A stretch of DNA of 64,000 bases from NCBI RefSeq assembly GCF_011601275.1, contig NZ_JAAOLY010000007.1, forward strand, positions 211,904 to 275,903, given 5' to 3'. This document shows, piece by piece, positions 38,238-46,700 of the stretch. Position numbers and translations under genes: made by a program. The notes under the pieces are model-generated. The model had not been told where the DNA came from. It did no database searches and was given only the letters and a program-made list of their open reading frames with translations. This DNA is from Janthinobacterium lividum (GTDB lineage: Bacteria; Pseudomonadota; Gammaproteobacteria; Burkholderiales; Burkholderiaceae_D). Position 1 is the first letter of the stretch, and each line of letters opens with the position of its first letter.

Positions 38238-40501
38238 GGCAAGGGCGTCTGCAGCACGGCCTGGGACGTGAAACCGTACAGGGTGCCGTTGCCGAAGGCG
38301 AGGATACTGATGGCAGGACGGCCCCATGCCAATGCTGGCGTGGAAATGACGCCAGCCGTATCGATCTTGCGCAGCCAGCCCTGGCCGCTCAGGTACAGAT
38401 TGTCGCTCGCATCGACAGCCAGGGTTGATGTCCCCGAAAACGGCAAGCCGCCCACGCCTGGCGGGCCATCGCCGCCGCTGCCCTTGTTGAGGGTGCCGGC
38501 AAACACGCTGGCCTTGCCTGTGCGATCGGCCTTGAAGACGACTTGGTGCACACTATCGTCAAAATACAGATTGCCCTTGCTGTCAAAAACCAGGCTGCCT
38601 GGGTCCATGTGCTCCCAACTGTCTGCCTCCCCCAGCGAGCGCATCATGGCTTCGAATGACAGAAACGCCGAGAACGTTCCACCGGGAGGGCGGCGGAAGA
38701 TGCCGTCGCGGCCCCAGCCCAGCCAGGCCATATAGCCATCCTTGTCGATGGCCAGCCGATACTGCAAAGGCTTGCCTGTGCCGGCAGGCAACGCTTCCTG
38801 TGTCGACACCTGGCCATCCTTGCTGATCTTGCGCAAATTAAACGCGGTGCCTGCCGCTGCCTTGTCGGCAAAATATACGGCGCCATCCTGGTCGCAGGCG
38901 ATCGCGACAGGACCAAGCATGGTCGCGCTTGCGCGTGGCCCGTCATTGCTGCCGGCGACGCCAGCCATGCCCGCGTAGACGCTCAATGCGCCATCCGGCG
39001 TCACACGGCGCAGCACCTTGTTAGCCATGTCGAGCAAATAGACGTTGCCGGCAGGATCGCTGCACATGCCAGAGCTACCCACGTTTCCCACGCGGGCCGC
39101 CCCGCCGACAGCTTCGGTCACTCCCCTATTGCCCGGCATGACAGGCATGGCGGACAACACCTTTGCCGTGTCCAGTCTGTTCAAACGGTGCTTGCTGACA
39201 TCGTGGACGATCATGCTGCCGGAAGGCTCCAGCAATAGCGAACCGAGGTTCGTCCAGTCGGCCGAAGTCCCCGCCGCATCGGCCACCGTTCCGCCCACCA
39301 GGGTCGTCACGTTGCCATCCGGAGTGACGCGGCGAAGCGAGGCGGTATCGGCCAGCAGCACATTGCCGTCACGGTCAGTCGCCATGCCCCGGATATTACT
39401 GAAGCTGGCGGCGACGCCTTTGCCGTCCGCGCTCATGCGCTTGTTGCTTCCCGCAACCACGACGGCCACTCCCTGCTGCCAGCGAAATATCCGGCTGCCA
39501 GCCCCTTCGCTGAAGTAAATCGTGCCGCTGGCATCGACGGCAATTTGCGATGGGGATATCCGGAAACCCTTGCCATCGACCAGCTTTTCGGAGCTGACGA
39601 GGCCCGCAGGCGTCACCCGGCGAATCATTTGCTGCGCCGCATTCGCAAGCAGGACATCGCCATTGCTATCCATGGCCATGCCCGTCGTCCAGCCGAATTT
39701 CGCCTGCGCGCCCTGCCCATCGGCGACTACCGATTCCGGGGCGGACCAATCGCAGGCGGCGCCGCGCTGTCCCGCCACCGTGCTGACGACGCCGGCTGGC
39801 GTAATCTTGCGCAAGAGCGCATTGCAATTCTCGAAGAGATACAAATTCTCTGCCCGGTCGATGGCCAGGATCGACACACCGCTTTTCAGATAGAAAGTGG
39901 CTGCCGCAGCGGCGCCATCGTCGGCGCCCGGCTTGCCCGGAATGCCCGCGTACACGCTCACGGCGCCCGCAGGCGTGACTTTATGGATGACCTGCAGGAC
40001 AGCATCGGCAATGTAATAGTTGCCCGCCGCATCTTGCACCATGCCGGACACATTCTGGATTTTCTCTTGCACGCCAGCCAGCACGACAGGCAGGCAACGC
40101 ACGGCCACAGTGTTGACGTCCGCATTGCCCACCGTCGCTGCCCCCTTGGCGAGGGTGCAGCCGAGGCCCTCGGACGTGCTCGCTATCTTGCCATCGTAAC
40201 TGGCGCCTGGCGCCAGCTTGCCCGCAAAGTGAAAAGCGCCATTCGCGGTGACGGTGACCTTGTCGCTGCCGTTGGCCAGCACCACCTGGGCGCCGGGCAC
40301 CAGGCCGCTCACCGTGCCGCCCACCAGGTAGCTCGGCGCTTCGGCCACCGGTGCGACCGGTGCGACTGGCGCAACCGGGGCACCGGCATCGCTGGAACCG
40401 CCGCCGCAAGCGCTCAGTCCAATGAGCAAGGCGACGCCGCAGGCCGCGCGCCCGAACAGATTCTGTTTCTCCATGCACTTCATTCTCATCGTTGCTTTCA
40501 T
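38234..40501 (-). CDS. NHL-repeat beta-propeller lipoprotein
   Basis: Lipoprotein of about 755 aa. The lipobox LSACGGG follows a short signal peptide (AACGVALLIGLSAC). After a Val/Ala/Pro linker and a small beta-rich domain (GTVSGLVPGAQVVLANG), the rest is NHL-type repeats, each with 'VSVYAGIPG' or 'VSTVAGQRG' and 'MAxDxxGNVxLAD' motifs. They probably form one or two beta-propellers. Several ATGs precede the signal peptide (40501, 40489, 40483, 40474) without a clear ribosome site; I used 40501. It is a cell-surface or periplasmic binding protein of unknown partner, and the neighbours give no clue. Confidence 0.85.
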   Translation of the reverse strand: MKATMRMKCMEKQNLFGRAACGVALLIGLSACGGGSSDAGAPVAPVAPVAPVAEAPSYLVGGTVSGLVPGAQVVLANGSDKVTVTANGAFHFAGKLAPGASYDGKIASTSEGLGCTLAKGAATVGNADVNTVAVRCLPVVLAGVQEKIQNVSGMVQDAAGNYYIADAVLQVIHKVTPAGAVSVYAGIPGKPGADDGAAAAATFYLKSGVSILAIDRAENLYLFENCNALLRKITPAGVVSTVAGQRGAACDWSAPESVVADGQGAQAKFGWTTGMAMDSNGDVLLANAAQQMIRRVTPAGLVSSEKLVDGKGFRISPSQIAVDASGTIYFSEGAGSRIFRWQQGVAVVVAGSNKRMSADGKGVAASFSNIRGMATDRDGNVLLADTASLRRVTPDGNVTTLVGGTVADAAGTSADWTNLGSLLLEPSGSMIVHDVSKHRLNRLDTAKVLSAMPVMPGNRGVTEAVGGAARVGNVGSSGMCSDPAGNVYLLDMANKVLRRVTPDGALSVYAGMAGVAGSNDGPRASATMLGPVAIACDQDGAVYFADKAAAGTAFNLRKISKDGQVSTQEALPAGTGKPLQYRLAIDKDGYMAWLGWGRDGIFRRPPGGTFSAFLSFEAMMRSLGEADSWEHMDPGSLVFDSKGNLYFDDSVHQVVFKADRTGKASVFAGTLNKGSGGDGPPGVGGLPFSGTSTLAVDASDNLYLSGQGWLRKIDTAGVISTPALAWGRPAISILAFGNGTLYGFTSQAVLQTPLP

Positions 40502-40598
40502 TGCTGTTGAGGAAGATTTTCTCTGATAGTTGCCTATAGGCACTATTCGAGAGCCAGCATATTACCCGTTTAACAATGTTGAAAATACACAGATTGTG

Positions 40599-40626
40599 TT
40601 GACATCCGATTTTTTACTGTTATAGT
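40599..40626 (+). promoter_or_regulatory. Strong sigma-70 promoter of the GntR-ABC operon
   Basis: TTGACA and TATAGT are separated by 16 bases. This is one of the best promoter matches in the window and lies about 95 bases before the gntR start. Confidence 0.75.
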
Positions 40627-40636
40627 TAACTACAAC
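40619..40636. promoter_or_regulatory. Candidate GntR operator overlapping the -10 box
   Basis: GTTATAGTT and AACTACAAC form an 18-bp palindrome with one mismatch. It covers the -10 box and start region, as expected for an autoregulated repressor of the YtrA type. Confidence 0.55.
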
Positions 40637-40719
40637 ACCAATAAACTACACCACGGAGCTTCGATGCCTACCGCATTTTTCACGCGCCGCACCGCCCCGC
40701 CTTTATGGGAGCGCATCCC

Positions 40720-41100
40720 ATGAGCGCGGAATGGAATGACAATAGCCCCATCTACCGCCAGCTCAAGGCCAGGGTGGTGGGCATGATGCTCGATGGCGCG
40801 CTGCAGTCCGGCGATGCCCTGCCTTCGGTGCGCCAGGTGGCGGCCGATTATCAATTGAATCCCATCACGGTTTCGCGCGCCTATCAGGAACTGGTCGACG
40901 AGGCCCTGGTGGAAAAACGCAGAGGACTCGGTATGTATGTCTTGGAAGGCGCCCGCGACAAATTGCTGGCAAGTGAACGCGAGCGCTTCATGCGCGAAGA
41001 GTGGCCGGCGATGCTGGAACGCATCACGCAACTGGGCCTGAATTTCGAGCAACTACTGCAAGCAAGCCGCGACAGTGGCGCACACGGAGAGAGCGCATGA
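40720..41100 (+). CDS. GntR-family transcriptional regulator (YtrA subfamily)
   Basis: Regulator of 126 aa. The winged-helix part has 'SPIYRQLKARVVGMMLDG', 'LPSVRQVAADYQLNPITVSRAYQEL' (shown in two parts in the fold) and 'VEKRRGLGMYV'. The short C-terminal tail, with no large ligand domain, is typical of the YtrA subgroup, which usually controls adjacent ABC transporter genes. The start MSAEWNDN at 40720 has GGGAG nine bases upstream. It overlaps the ABC ATPase gene by four bases. Confidence 0.92.
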   Translation: MSAEWNDNSPIYRQLKARVVGMMLDGALQSGDALPSVRQVAADYQLNPITVSRAYQELVDEALVEKRRGLGMYVLEGARDKLLASERERFMREEWPAMLERITQLGLNFEQLLQASRDSGAHGESA

Positions 41101-41969
41101 ATGCATTGAACAAGGACAGCGTCATCAGCGCACGCGGCCTGCGCAAGCAGTATGGCAAACAGGTGGCCATAGCCGGCATCAGCTTCGATATCGCGCCGGG
41201 ACGCATCGTCGGCTTGATCGGGCCTAACGGCTCGGGCAAGACCACCACCCTGAAAGCCATCCTGGGACTGACGGGCTTCGAAGGCGAGCTGTCGGTGCTG
41301 GGGCGCGACCCGCGCGTGCAGCGCGACGCGCTGATGGACGACGTGTGCTTCATCGCCGACGTGGCCATCCTGCCGGGCTGGCTGCGCGTGGCGGACGCCA
41401 TCGATTTCGTTGCGGGCGTGCATCCCCGTTTCGACCGCAGCAAGGCCGAGCGCTACCTGGCCCACACCAAGCTGGCGCCGAAGATGAAGGTCAAGGCCAT
41501 GTCGAAAGGCATGGTGGTGCAGTTGCACCTGGCGCTGGTCATGGCCATCGACGCCAGGCTGCTGGTGCTCGACGAGCCGACCCTGGGCCTGGACATCCTG
41601 TACCGCAAGCAGTTTTACCAGAACTTGCTGGAAGACTATTTCGATGAAAAAAAGACCATCGTCATCACCACGCATCAGATCGAGGAAGTGGAACATATCC
41701 TCAGCGACCTGATGTTCATTCGCGACGGCAAGATCGTGCTGGCCTCGAGCATGGAAGAAGTGGGCGAACGCTATATCGAAGTGATGGTGGGCCCGCAGCA
41801 CGTCAATCCGGCGCGCGCCCTGCAGCCGATCAGCGAACGCAGCGTGTTCGGCAAGTCGGTGATGCTGTTCGATGGCGTCGCCCGCACCCAGCTGGCCGCC
41901 CTGGGCGAAGTACGCACGCCCAGCCTGGCTGACCTGTTTGTCGCGACCATGAAAGGATCGTACCAATGA
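41097..41969 (+). CDS. ABC transporter ATP-binding protein
   Basis: ATPase subunit of 290 aa. Walker A GPNGSGKTT is near residue 41 and Walker B 'LLVLDEPTLGLD' is intact, with the switch His in 'ITTHQIEE'. The signature motif is degenerate: 'MSKGMVVQLHLALVMA' in place of LSGGQ, as in several YtrB-like exporters. It is coupled to the regulator and to the permease by four-base overlaps. The C-terminal 70 residues extend beyond the ATPase core. Confidence 0.93.
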   Translation: MNALNKDSVISARGLRKQYGKQVAIAGISFDIAPGRIVGLIGPNGSGKTTTLKAILGLTGFEGELSVLGRDPRVQRDALMDDVCFIADVAILPGWLRVADAIDFVAGVHPRFDRSKAERYLAHTKLAPKMKVKAMSKGMVVQLHLALVMAIDARLLVLDEPTLGLDILYRKQFYQNLLEDYFDEKKTIVITTHQIEEVEHILSDLMFIRDGKIVLASSMEEVGERYIEVMVGPQHVNPARALQPISERSVFGKSVMLFDGVARTQLAALGEVRTPSLADLFVATMKGSYQ

Positions 41970-42967
41970 GTATTTCCCCTGCCAACAAGATGCAATGGCT
42001 GATCCGGCGTGAACTGTGGGAACACAAGGGCATGCTGGTGTGGACGCCCGCCCTGATCGGCATCGCCATGACCGTGCTGGGCGCCCTGATGACGATAGCC
42101 ACCATCGCCAAGACCAAGATGCGCACGGCGCTGATCGTCAATGGCGAGGAAGTGTCCTGGAGCACCGTCTTCAACACGCGCACCTTCGGCCCGCGCCGCA
42201 CGGAAATCATCGACGCCGTCGCCAACAACTATACGTACGCGGCCGCGCCGCTGTTCCTGGCGCTGGGCTTCCTCGTGTTCTTTTATTGCCTGAGCGCCCT
42301 GCATGACGACCGCCGCGACCGCAGCGTGCTGTTCTGGAAATCGCTGCCCATCTCGGATGCGCAGACGGTGCTGTCGAAAGCGGCCATCGCCCTGCTGGTC
42401 GCGCCACTGATCGTGGCCGCCGCTGCCAGCCTGACTTCGCTGGCCCTGATCCTGATCCTCAGCGGCGTGCTGGCGGCCAACGGCATCCACGTGCTTGCCG
42501 AACTGCTCGCCACCCCCGGCCTGTACCTGGGACCGCTGCGCGTGTTCGGCTTGCTGCCCGTATATTGCCTGTGGGCCTTGCCGACGGTCGGCTGGCTGCT
42601 GATGGTATCGAGCTGGGCCAAGTCGAAAGTCTTCCTGTGGGCCGTCGGCGTGCCGCTGCTGCTGCTCATCCTGACCGTCTGGGCCGGCAAACTGGCGCAG
42701 ACGGAAAGCGGCGTCGACTGGATACAGATGAATGTCATCGGACGCGCCCTGCTGGGCACTCTCCCCGGCAGTTGGTATCTGTTCGAGCCGCAACTGCTGT
42801 CGCAAATGCACGCCCTGGCGGAAGGGGGATCGCACATGACGCGCATCGATGTGTTCAGCAATTCCTGGTCCAGCCTCGCCTTGCCAGCCGTCTGGCTGGG
42901 TGCGGCGGCGGGCGCGGCGCTGATTTACGCCGCCATCCGCCTGCGCCGCTGGCGCGAGGAAGGCTGA
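41966..42967 (+). CDS. ABC transporter permease
   Basis: Membrane subunit of 333 aa with about six hydrophobic segments (near residues 25-45, 90-115, 140-165, 190-215, 225-245 and 295-315). The region between the first two is periplasmic. With the YtrA-type regulator and the ATPase it forms a small export system resembling YtrABC-like, stress- or antibiotic-induced transporters. The substrate is unknown. A terminator follows 25 bases after the stop. Confidence 0.88.
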   Translation: MSISPANKMQWLIRRELWEHKGMLVWTPALIGIAMTVLGALMTIATIAKTKMRTALIVNGEEVSWSTVFNTRTFGPRRTEIIDAVANNYTYAAAPLFLALGFLVFFYCLSALHDDRRDRSVLFWKSLPISDAQTVLSKAAIALLVAPLIVAAAASLTSLALILILSGVLAANGIHVLAELLATPGLYLGPLRVFGLLPVYCLWALPTVGWLLMVSSWAKSKVFLWAVGVPLLLLILTVWAGKLAQTESGVDWIQMNVIGRALLGTLPGSWYLFEPQLLSQMHALAEGGSHMTRIDVFSNSWSSLALPAVWLGAAAGAALIYAAIRLRRWREEG

Positions 42968-42991
42968 CAGCGCAGTATCACCGCCCCATAA

Positions 42992-43018
42992 AAAACGCCC
43001 CGCCCGCCGGGGCGTTTT
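42992..43018 (+). terminator. Rho-independent terminator of the GntR-ABC operon
   Basis: AAAACGCCCCG and CGGGGCGTTTT form an 11-bp perfect stem with a five-base loop and a terminal T-run on the plus strand. Confidence 0.88.
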
Positions 43019-43727
43019 GCATTTCTATCCCAATTCAGCCTCTGAAATAATAACTACTTTATTGATAGTTATTATGAAAAATCCCGCTCACCACATTCAG
43101 GCTATTCATTCGATAGTATTAATGCGATATAAAAATTACAAATAATTATTCCTATCGTATTTTATTACCAATCACATTTGATAATCGACAGTCAAAAAAA
43201 CAACAACTAGCAATTCGATAGCAAGCTAGTTTTTTGAATAAAAGGTGCAGAGATACGGGAACACAGCAGCAAATACAGCCGAAAAAGTCCATTTGGTGAC
43301 AATCCGTGAGAATTATCACACACAGCGCTGGACAGAATAGCGTCATGGAAAGTGATCAAAATCCAATTGGAAATTTCAAAATTGAAACTATTCTCAGAGT
43401 GGGAGCCAGTACATGCCTCGTGCAAAGGCTTCGCCCTGTCAGCGCGTCTGGCCGGATAAGCCCGTTGCCGGCGCAACAAAATACAGGAAAGCGGCAATAC
43501 ATAAAACGAATATGAAAATGACATTTTAAATATTGCCGAAGTAGCGCCCTTTTGCCGCAGCGTTTTTTTCCCAATTATGTTTTACTTGCCACTATCAACA
43601 TCGGAAACACCAAAGTTCGACCTCGGCCCAAGCCTCGCCGGAGCAAGCAAGGAAGTGAACCATATTATTGATTTTTTATTATTTTAGAAAATTGAACGAA
43701 CACATAACCTTTCCCGGAGACTTTCAA
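43019..43727. promoter_or_regulatory. AT-rich leader of the giant repeat gene
   Basis: No convincing gene is present in this 700-bp stretch, which is much richer in A and T than its surroundings. It contains a perfect 10-bp inverted repeat near its start (43047-43075) and a GC-richer island at 43395-43480. GGAG lies about 10 bases before the giant gene's ATG. The promoter must lie here, and the length suggests heavy regulation, possibly by nucleoid proteins or several activators. Confidence 0.5.
43047..43075. promoter_or_regulatory. Perfect inverted repeat ATAATAACTA-N9-TAGTTATTAT
   Basis: Two perfect 10-bp arms separated by nine bases lie in the AT-rich leader. The site is too AT-rich and too far from the gene before it to be a terminator, so a protein-binding site is possible. 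Confidence 0.45.
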
Positions 43728-46700
43728 ATGGCCACCACCCCAAATCCAGCACAAGTTCCCGTCAATGCCGAAGGCGCTGGCGCCAAGACCGCGACGCCCG
43801 CAAAAAAAGCCGTCGACCAGAAAACCGGCGACCGCAAGCAATATGACGAAGATGAACTGATCAAAGGGGCCGATGCCAGCGCGACTATGCCGCCTGAAAA
43901 TGTCGTGGAAGTCACGGGAAGCGCCGGCAACGGCAATGCCGCCGCCCTCGGCACAGCCGCCGCTGTGGCAGCCGCCTTGGCCGCCGGTGGAGGTGGCGCG
44001 GGCGCAGGCGCAGGACAGGCGGGACAGGCTGGTGCCGACCTCGGCACGCCGCAAAGCGATAACAATGGCGGCGCCGCAGGCGCTGCGGGCACAGGCGCGG
44101 GCGCCGCCGGCATCCCCAGCGGCAGTGTCGTTGATGTCGCCGGCGCATCTGCTGGCGCAGGATCCGCCTCCGGCGCGGGTGCTGTGGGCGGGCTGAGTGG
44201 TCTTGGCGTGCTGGGCGCGCTCGGCGGCCTTGGCCTCGTTGCCGCAGCAGCAGGCGGCGGCGGAGGCGGTGGCGCCGCGGCCGGCGGTTCCGGCACCGGT
44301 GGGACGGGCACGGGCGGCACCGGCGGTGGTACAGGCACTGGCGGTACTGGCGGTGGCACTGGCGGAACCGGCGGTGGTACAGGCACGGGGGGAACCGGCG
44401 GTGGCACGGGCACGGGCGGTACCGGCGGCACGGGTGGCACGGGCGGCTCGACCGGCGGTGGCACGGGCAATCAATCCACCACCACCGTTGTGACCGACGC
44501 GGCCATACTGGCCGCCGCGGCCGCCGTTGCCGCCGCCAACAATGCGCTGGCCGATGACGCTGCCGCCGCCGCTGCGGCAGCCACGGCAGCAGCTTCGCTG
44601 GCTGCGGCAAATGCGGCCACCCTGGCCGACCAGCTGGCGGCGCAAGCCGCTGCCGCTGCAGCAGCGGCCTTGCTCGCCGCCAATAGCGCTACCAGCGACG
44701 ATGCCCTGGCGGCCAGCACGGCCGCTGTCGTCCCCGCAGCACAAGCGGCCGCTACCGCCGCCACGAGCGACGACAGCGCCGCTGCCGCCGCTGCCGCCGC
44801 CGCTGCCATATCCCAGGCCGCCGCCACATCGGCGCAAAATGCCGATACCGCCGCCGCCACGGCCGCCGCCGACGCCGCCGCCGCGCACGCCGCTGCCGAT
44901 GCGGCGCAAACGCAAGCGGACCAGACCAACGCCCCGGCATTGCAAACCATCGCGGATGCGGCCGATGTCGTCTCCACCGCAGCCAACACCCAGGCAGCAC
45001 TGACCGATGCGGCCGCGCTGGGCGTCATCTCGGCCAATGATGCCGCCGCCGCCGCCGCCGCCACGACCCTGGCCAATGCCACGGACGCCGCAGCGCTGGA
45101 CCTGGCGGCCGCCGCCGCCGCCAACGCCGCCGTCGCGGCCAACACCCAGGCGGGCCTGACGGATGCCGCCGCCCTGGCCCTCATCTCGGATGCGGATGCC
45201 GCCAACGCCGCCGCAGCGGCCAGCCTGGCCGCCGCCACGGATGCAGCAGCCCTGGCCGCCGCCTCGAACGCCGCCGCCACCGCGGCAGCGAACGCGGCAA
45301 CCGCCGCCAATGCCAGCGACGCCACGGCACTCGGTATCGCCGCCACCGCCGCCGCGAATGCGGCCGCCGCCGCCAGCACCCAAGCGGGCCTCACCGACGC
45401 CGTCGCCTTGAGCATGGCAGCGGACGCCGCTGCCGCCATCGCCGCCCAGGATGCGTCGATCGCCAACGCCACCGACGCCGTCGCCCTGCAGGCCGCCGCC
45501 GATGCCGCCGCCACGAACGCCGCCAATGCACAGACGCAAGCGAACATGACGGACGCGCCCACCCTGGGCCTGATCGCCGATGCCGCCACCGCGGCGTCTG
45601 ACGCGGCACAACTGCAGGCCGACTTGACCGACGCGGCTGCACTGGCCCTGATTTCCGATGCCGACGCTGCCGCGGCAGCGGCAGCCGCATTGGCCGCCAG
45701 CGCCGATGCCGCCGCGCTTGATGTCGCCGCCGCCGCTGCCGCCACCGCAGCGGCGAATGCCGTGATTACCGCCAACCAGAGCGACGCGGCAGCCCTGCAA
45801 ATCACGGCCGATGCAGCCTCCGGCACGTCCGCCAGCGCCGCCGCACAAGCGGCATTGACGGACGCGGCCGCCCTGCAAGTGATTTCCGACGCCGATGCCG
45901 CCGCCGCGCTGGCCGCGCAAACGACGGCCAACCAGACGGATGCGGCCGCCCTGGCCGCCGCCGACGCAGCCGCCGCCAGCGATGCCGCCAACGCCCAGGC
46001 AGTGGCCGACCAGACCGATGTCGTCGCCCTGCAGCAAGCAGCCGACCAGGCCGATGCCGATGCGGCCGCCGCCAATGCGCAGGCCAGCCTGCTGGACGTC
46101 AATGTCGCGCTCAATGCCTTCAATCTCGCCAGCCTCGCCGCCCTGGCCGCCAACGTGACGGCTGGCCAAACCAGCGTGCTCGACCTGACGGCCACCGTGA
46201 ATACCTTGCAGCTCGGTGCCGATAATGCCGATATCACTGCCGCCCTGTTCGATGCCACCATCCTTGCCGGCATCTCCACCGCCGATGCGCTGACGGCAGC
46301 CGGCCTGCAAACCCTCGCCGCCGCGACCGATGCCCAGGCACTCATCGCCACGGCCGCTGCTGCCGTCTCGGCGGCGGAGGTGGCCGCCGGGCTGGGCGGG
46401 GTCGACATCTCGGCAGTCAGCGCTGCTGCCGCCGCACAGGCCGCCGCCGCGGCTGCCGCCGCACAGGCCCTGCTGACCGATGCCGGCGCGCTGGGCCTCG
46501 TTTCCACCACCGACGCCGCCGCCGAACTTGCCGCGCAGACGGCTGTCACCACTTTGACGGCCGCCAACACCCTGGCGCAAAACGCGCTGACGGCGGCACA
46601 ATCTGCTGCCAACCTGACCGACGCCGTGGCGTTGGGCCTCGTCTCGACGGCCGCCGATGCTGCCGCAGCCCTGGCCGTCACGACGGCTGGCCAGACCGAC

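Noticed and set aside
43395..43480. Cyclic-di-GMP riboswitch in the giant gene leader
   Set aside because: A GC-rich island is present, but the conserved GEMM core pairing and the usual loop sequences are missing.
43870..44300. LapG-type cleavage site (AAAG at residues 173-176) in the giant protein
   Set aside because: In a sequence made largely of Ala and Gly the four letters occur by chance. No LapD or LapG gene and no folded retention module is visible.
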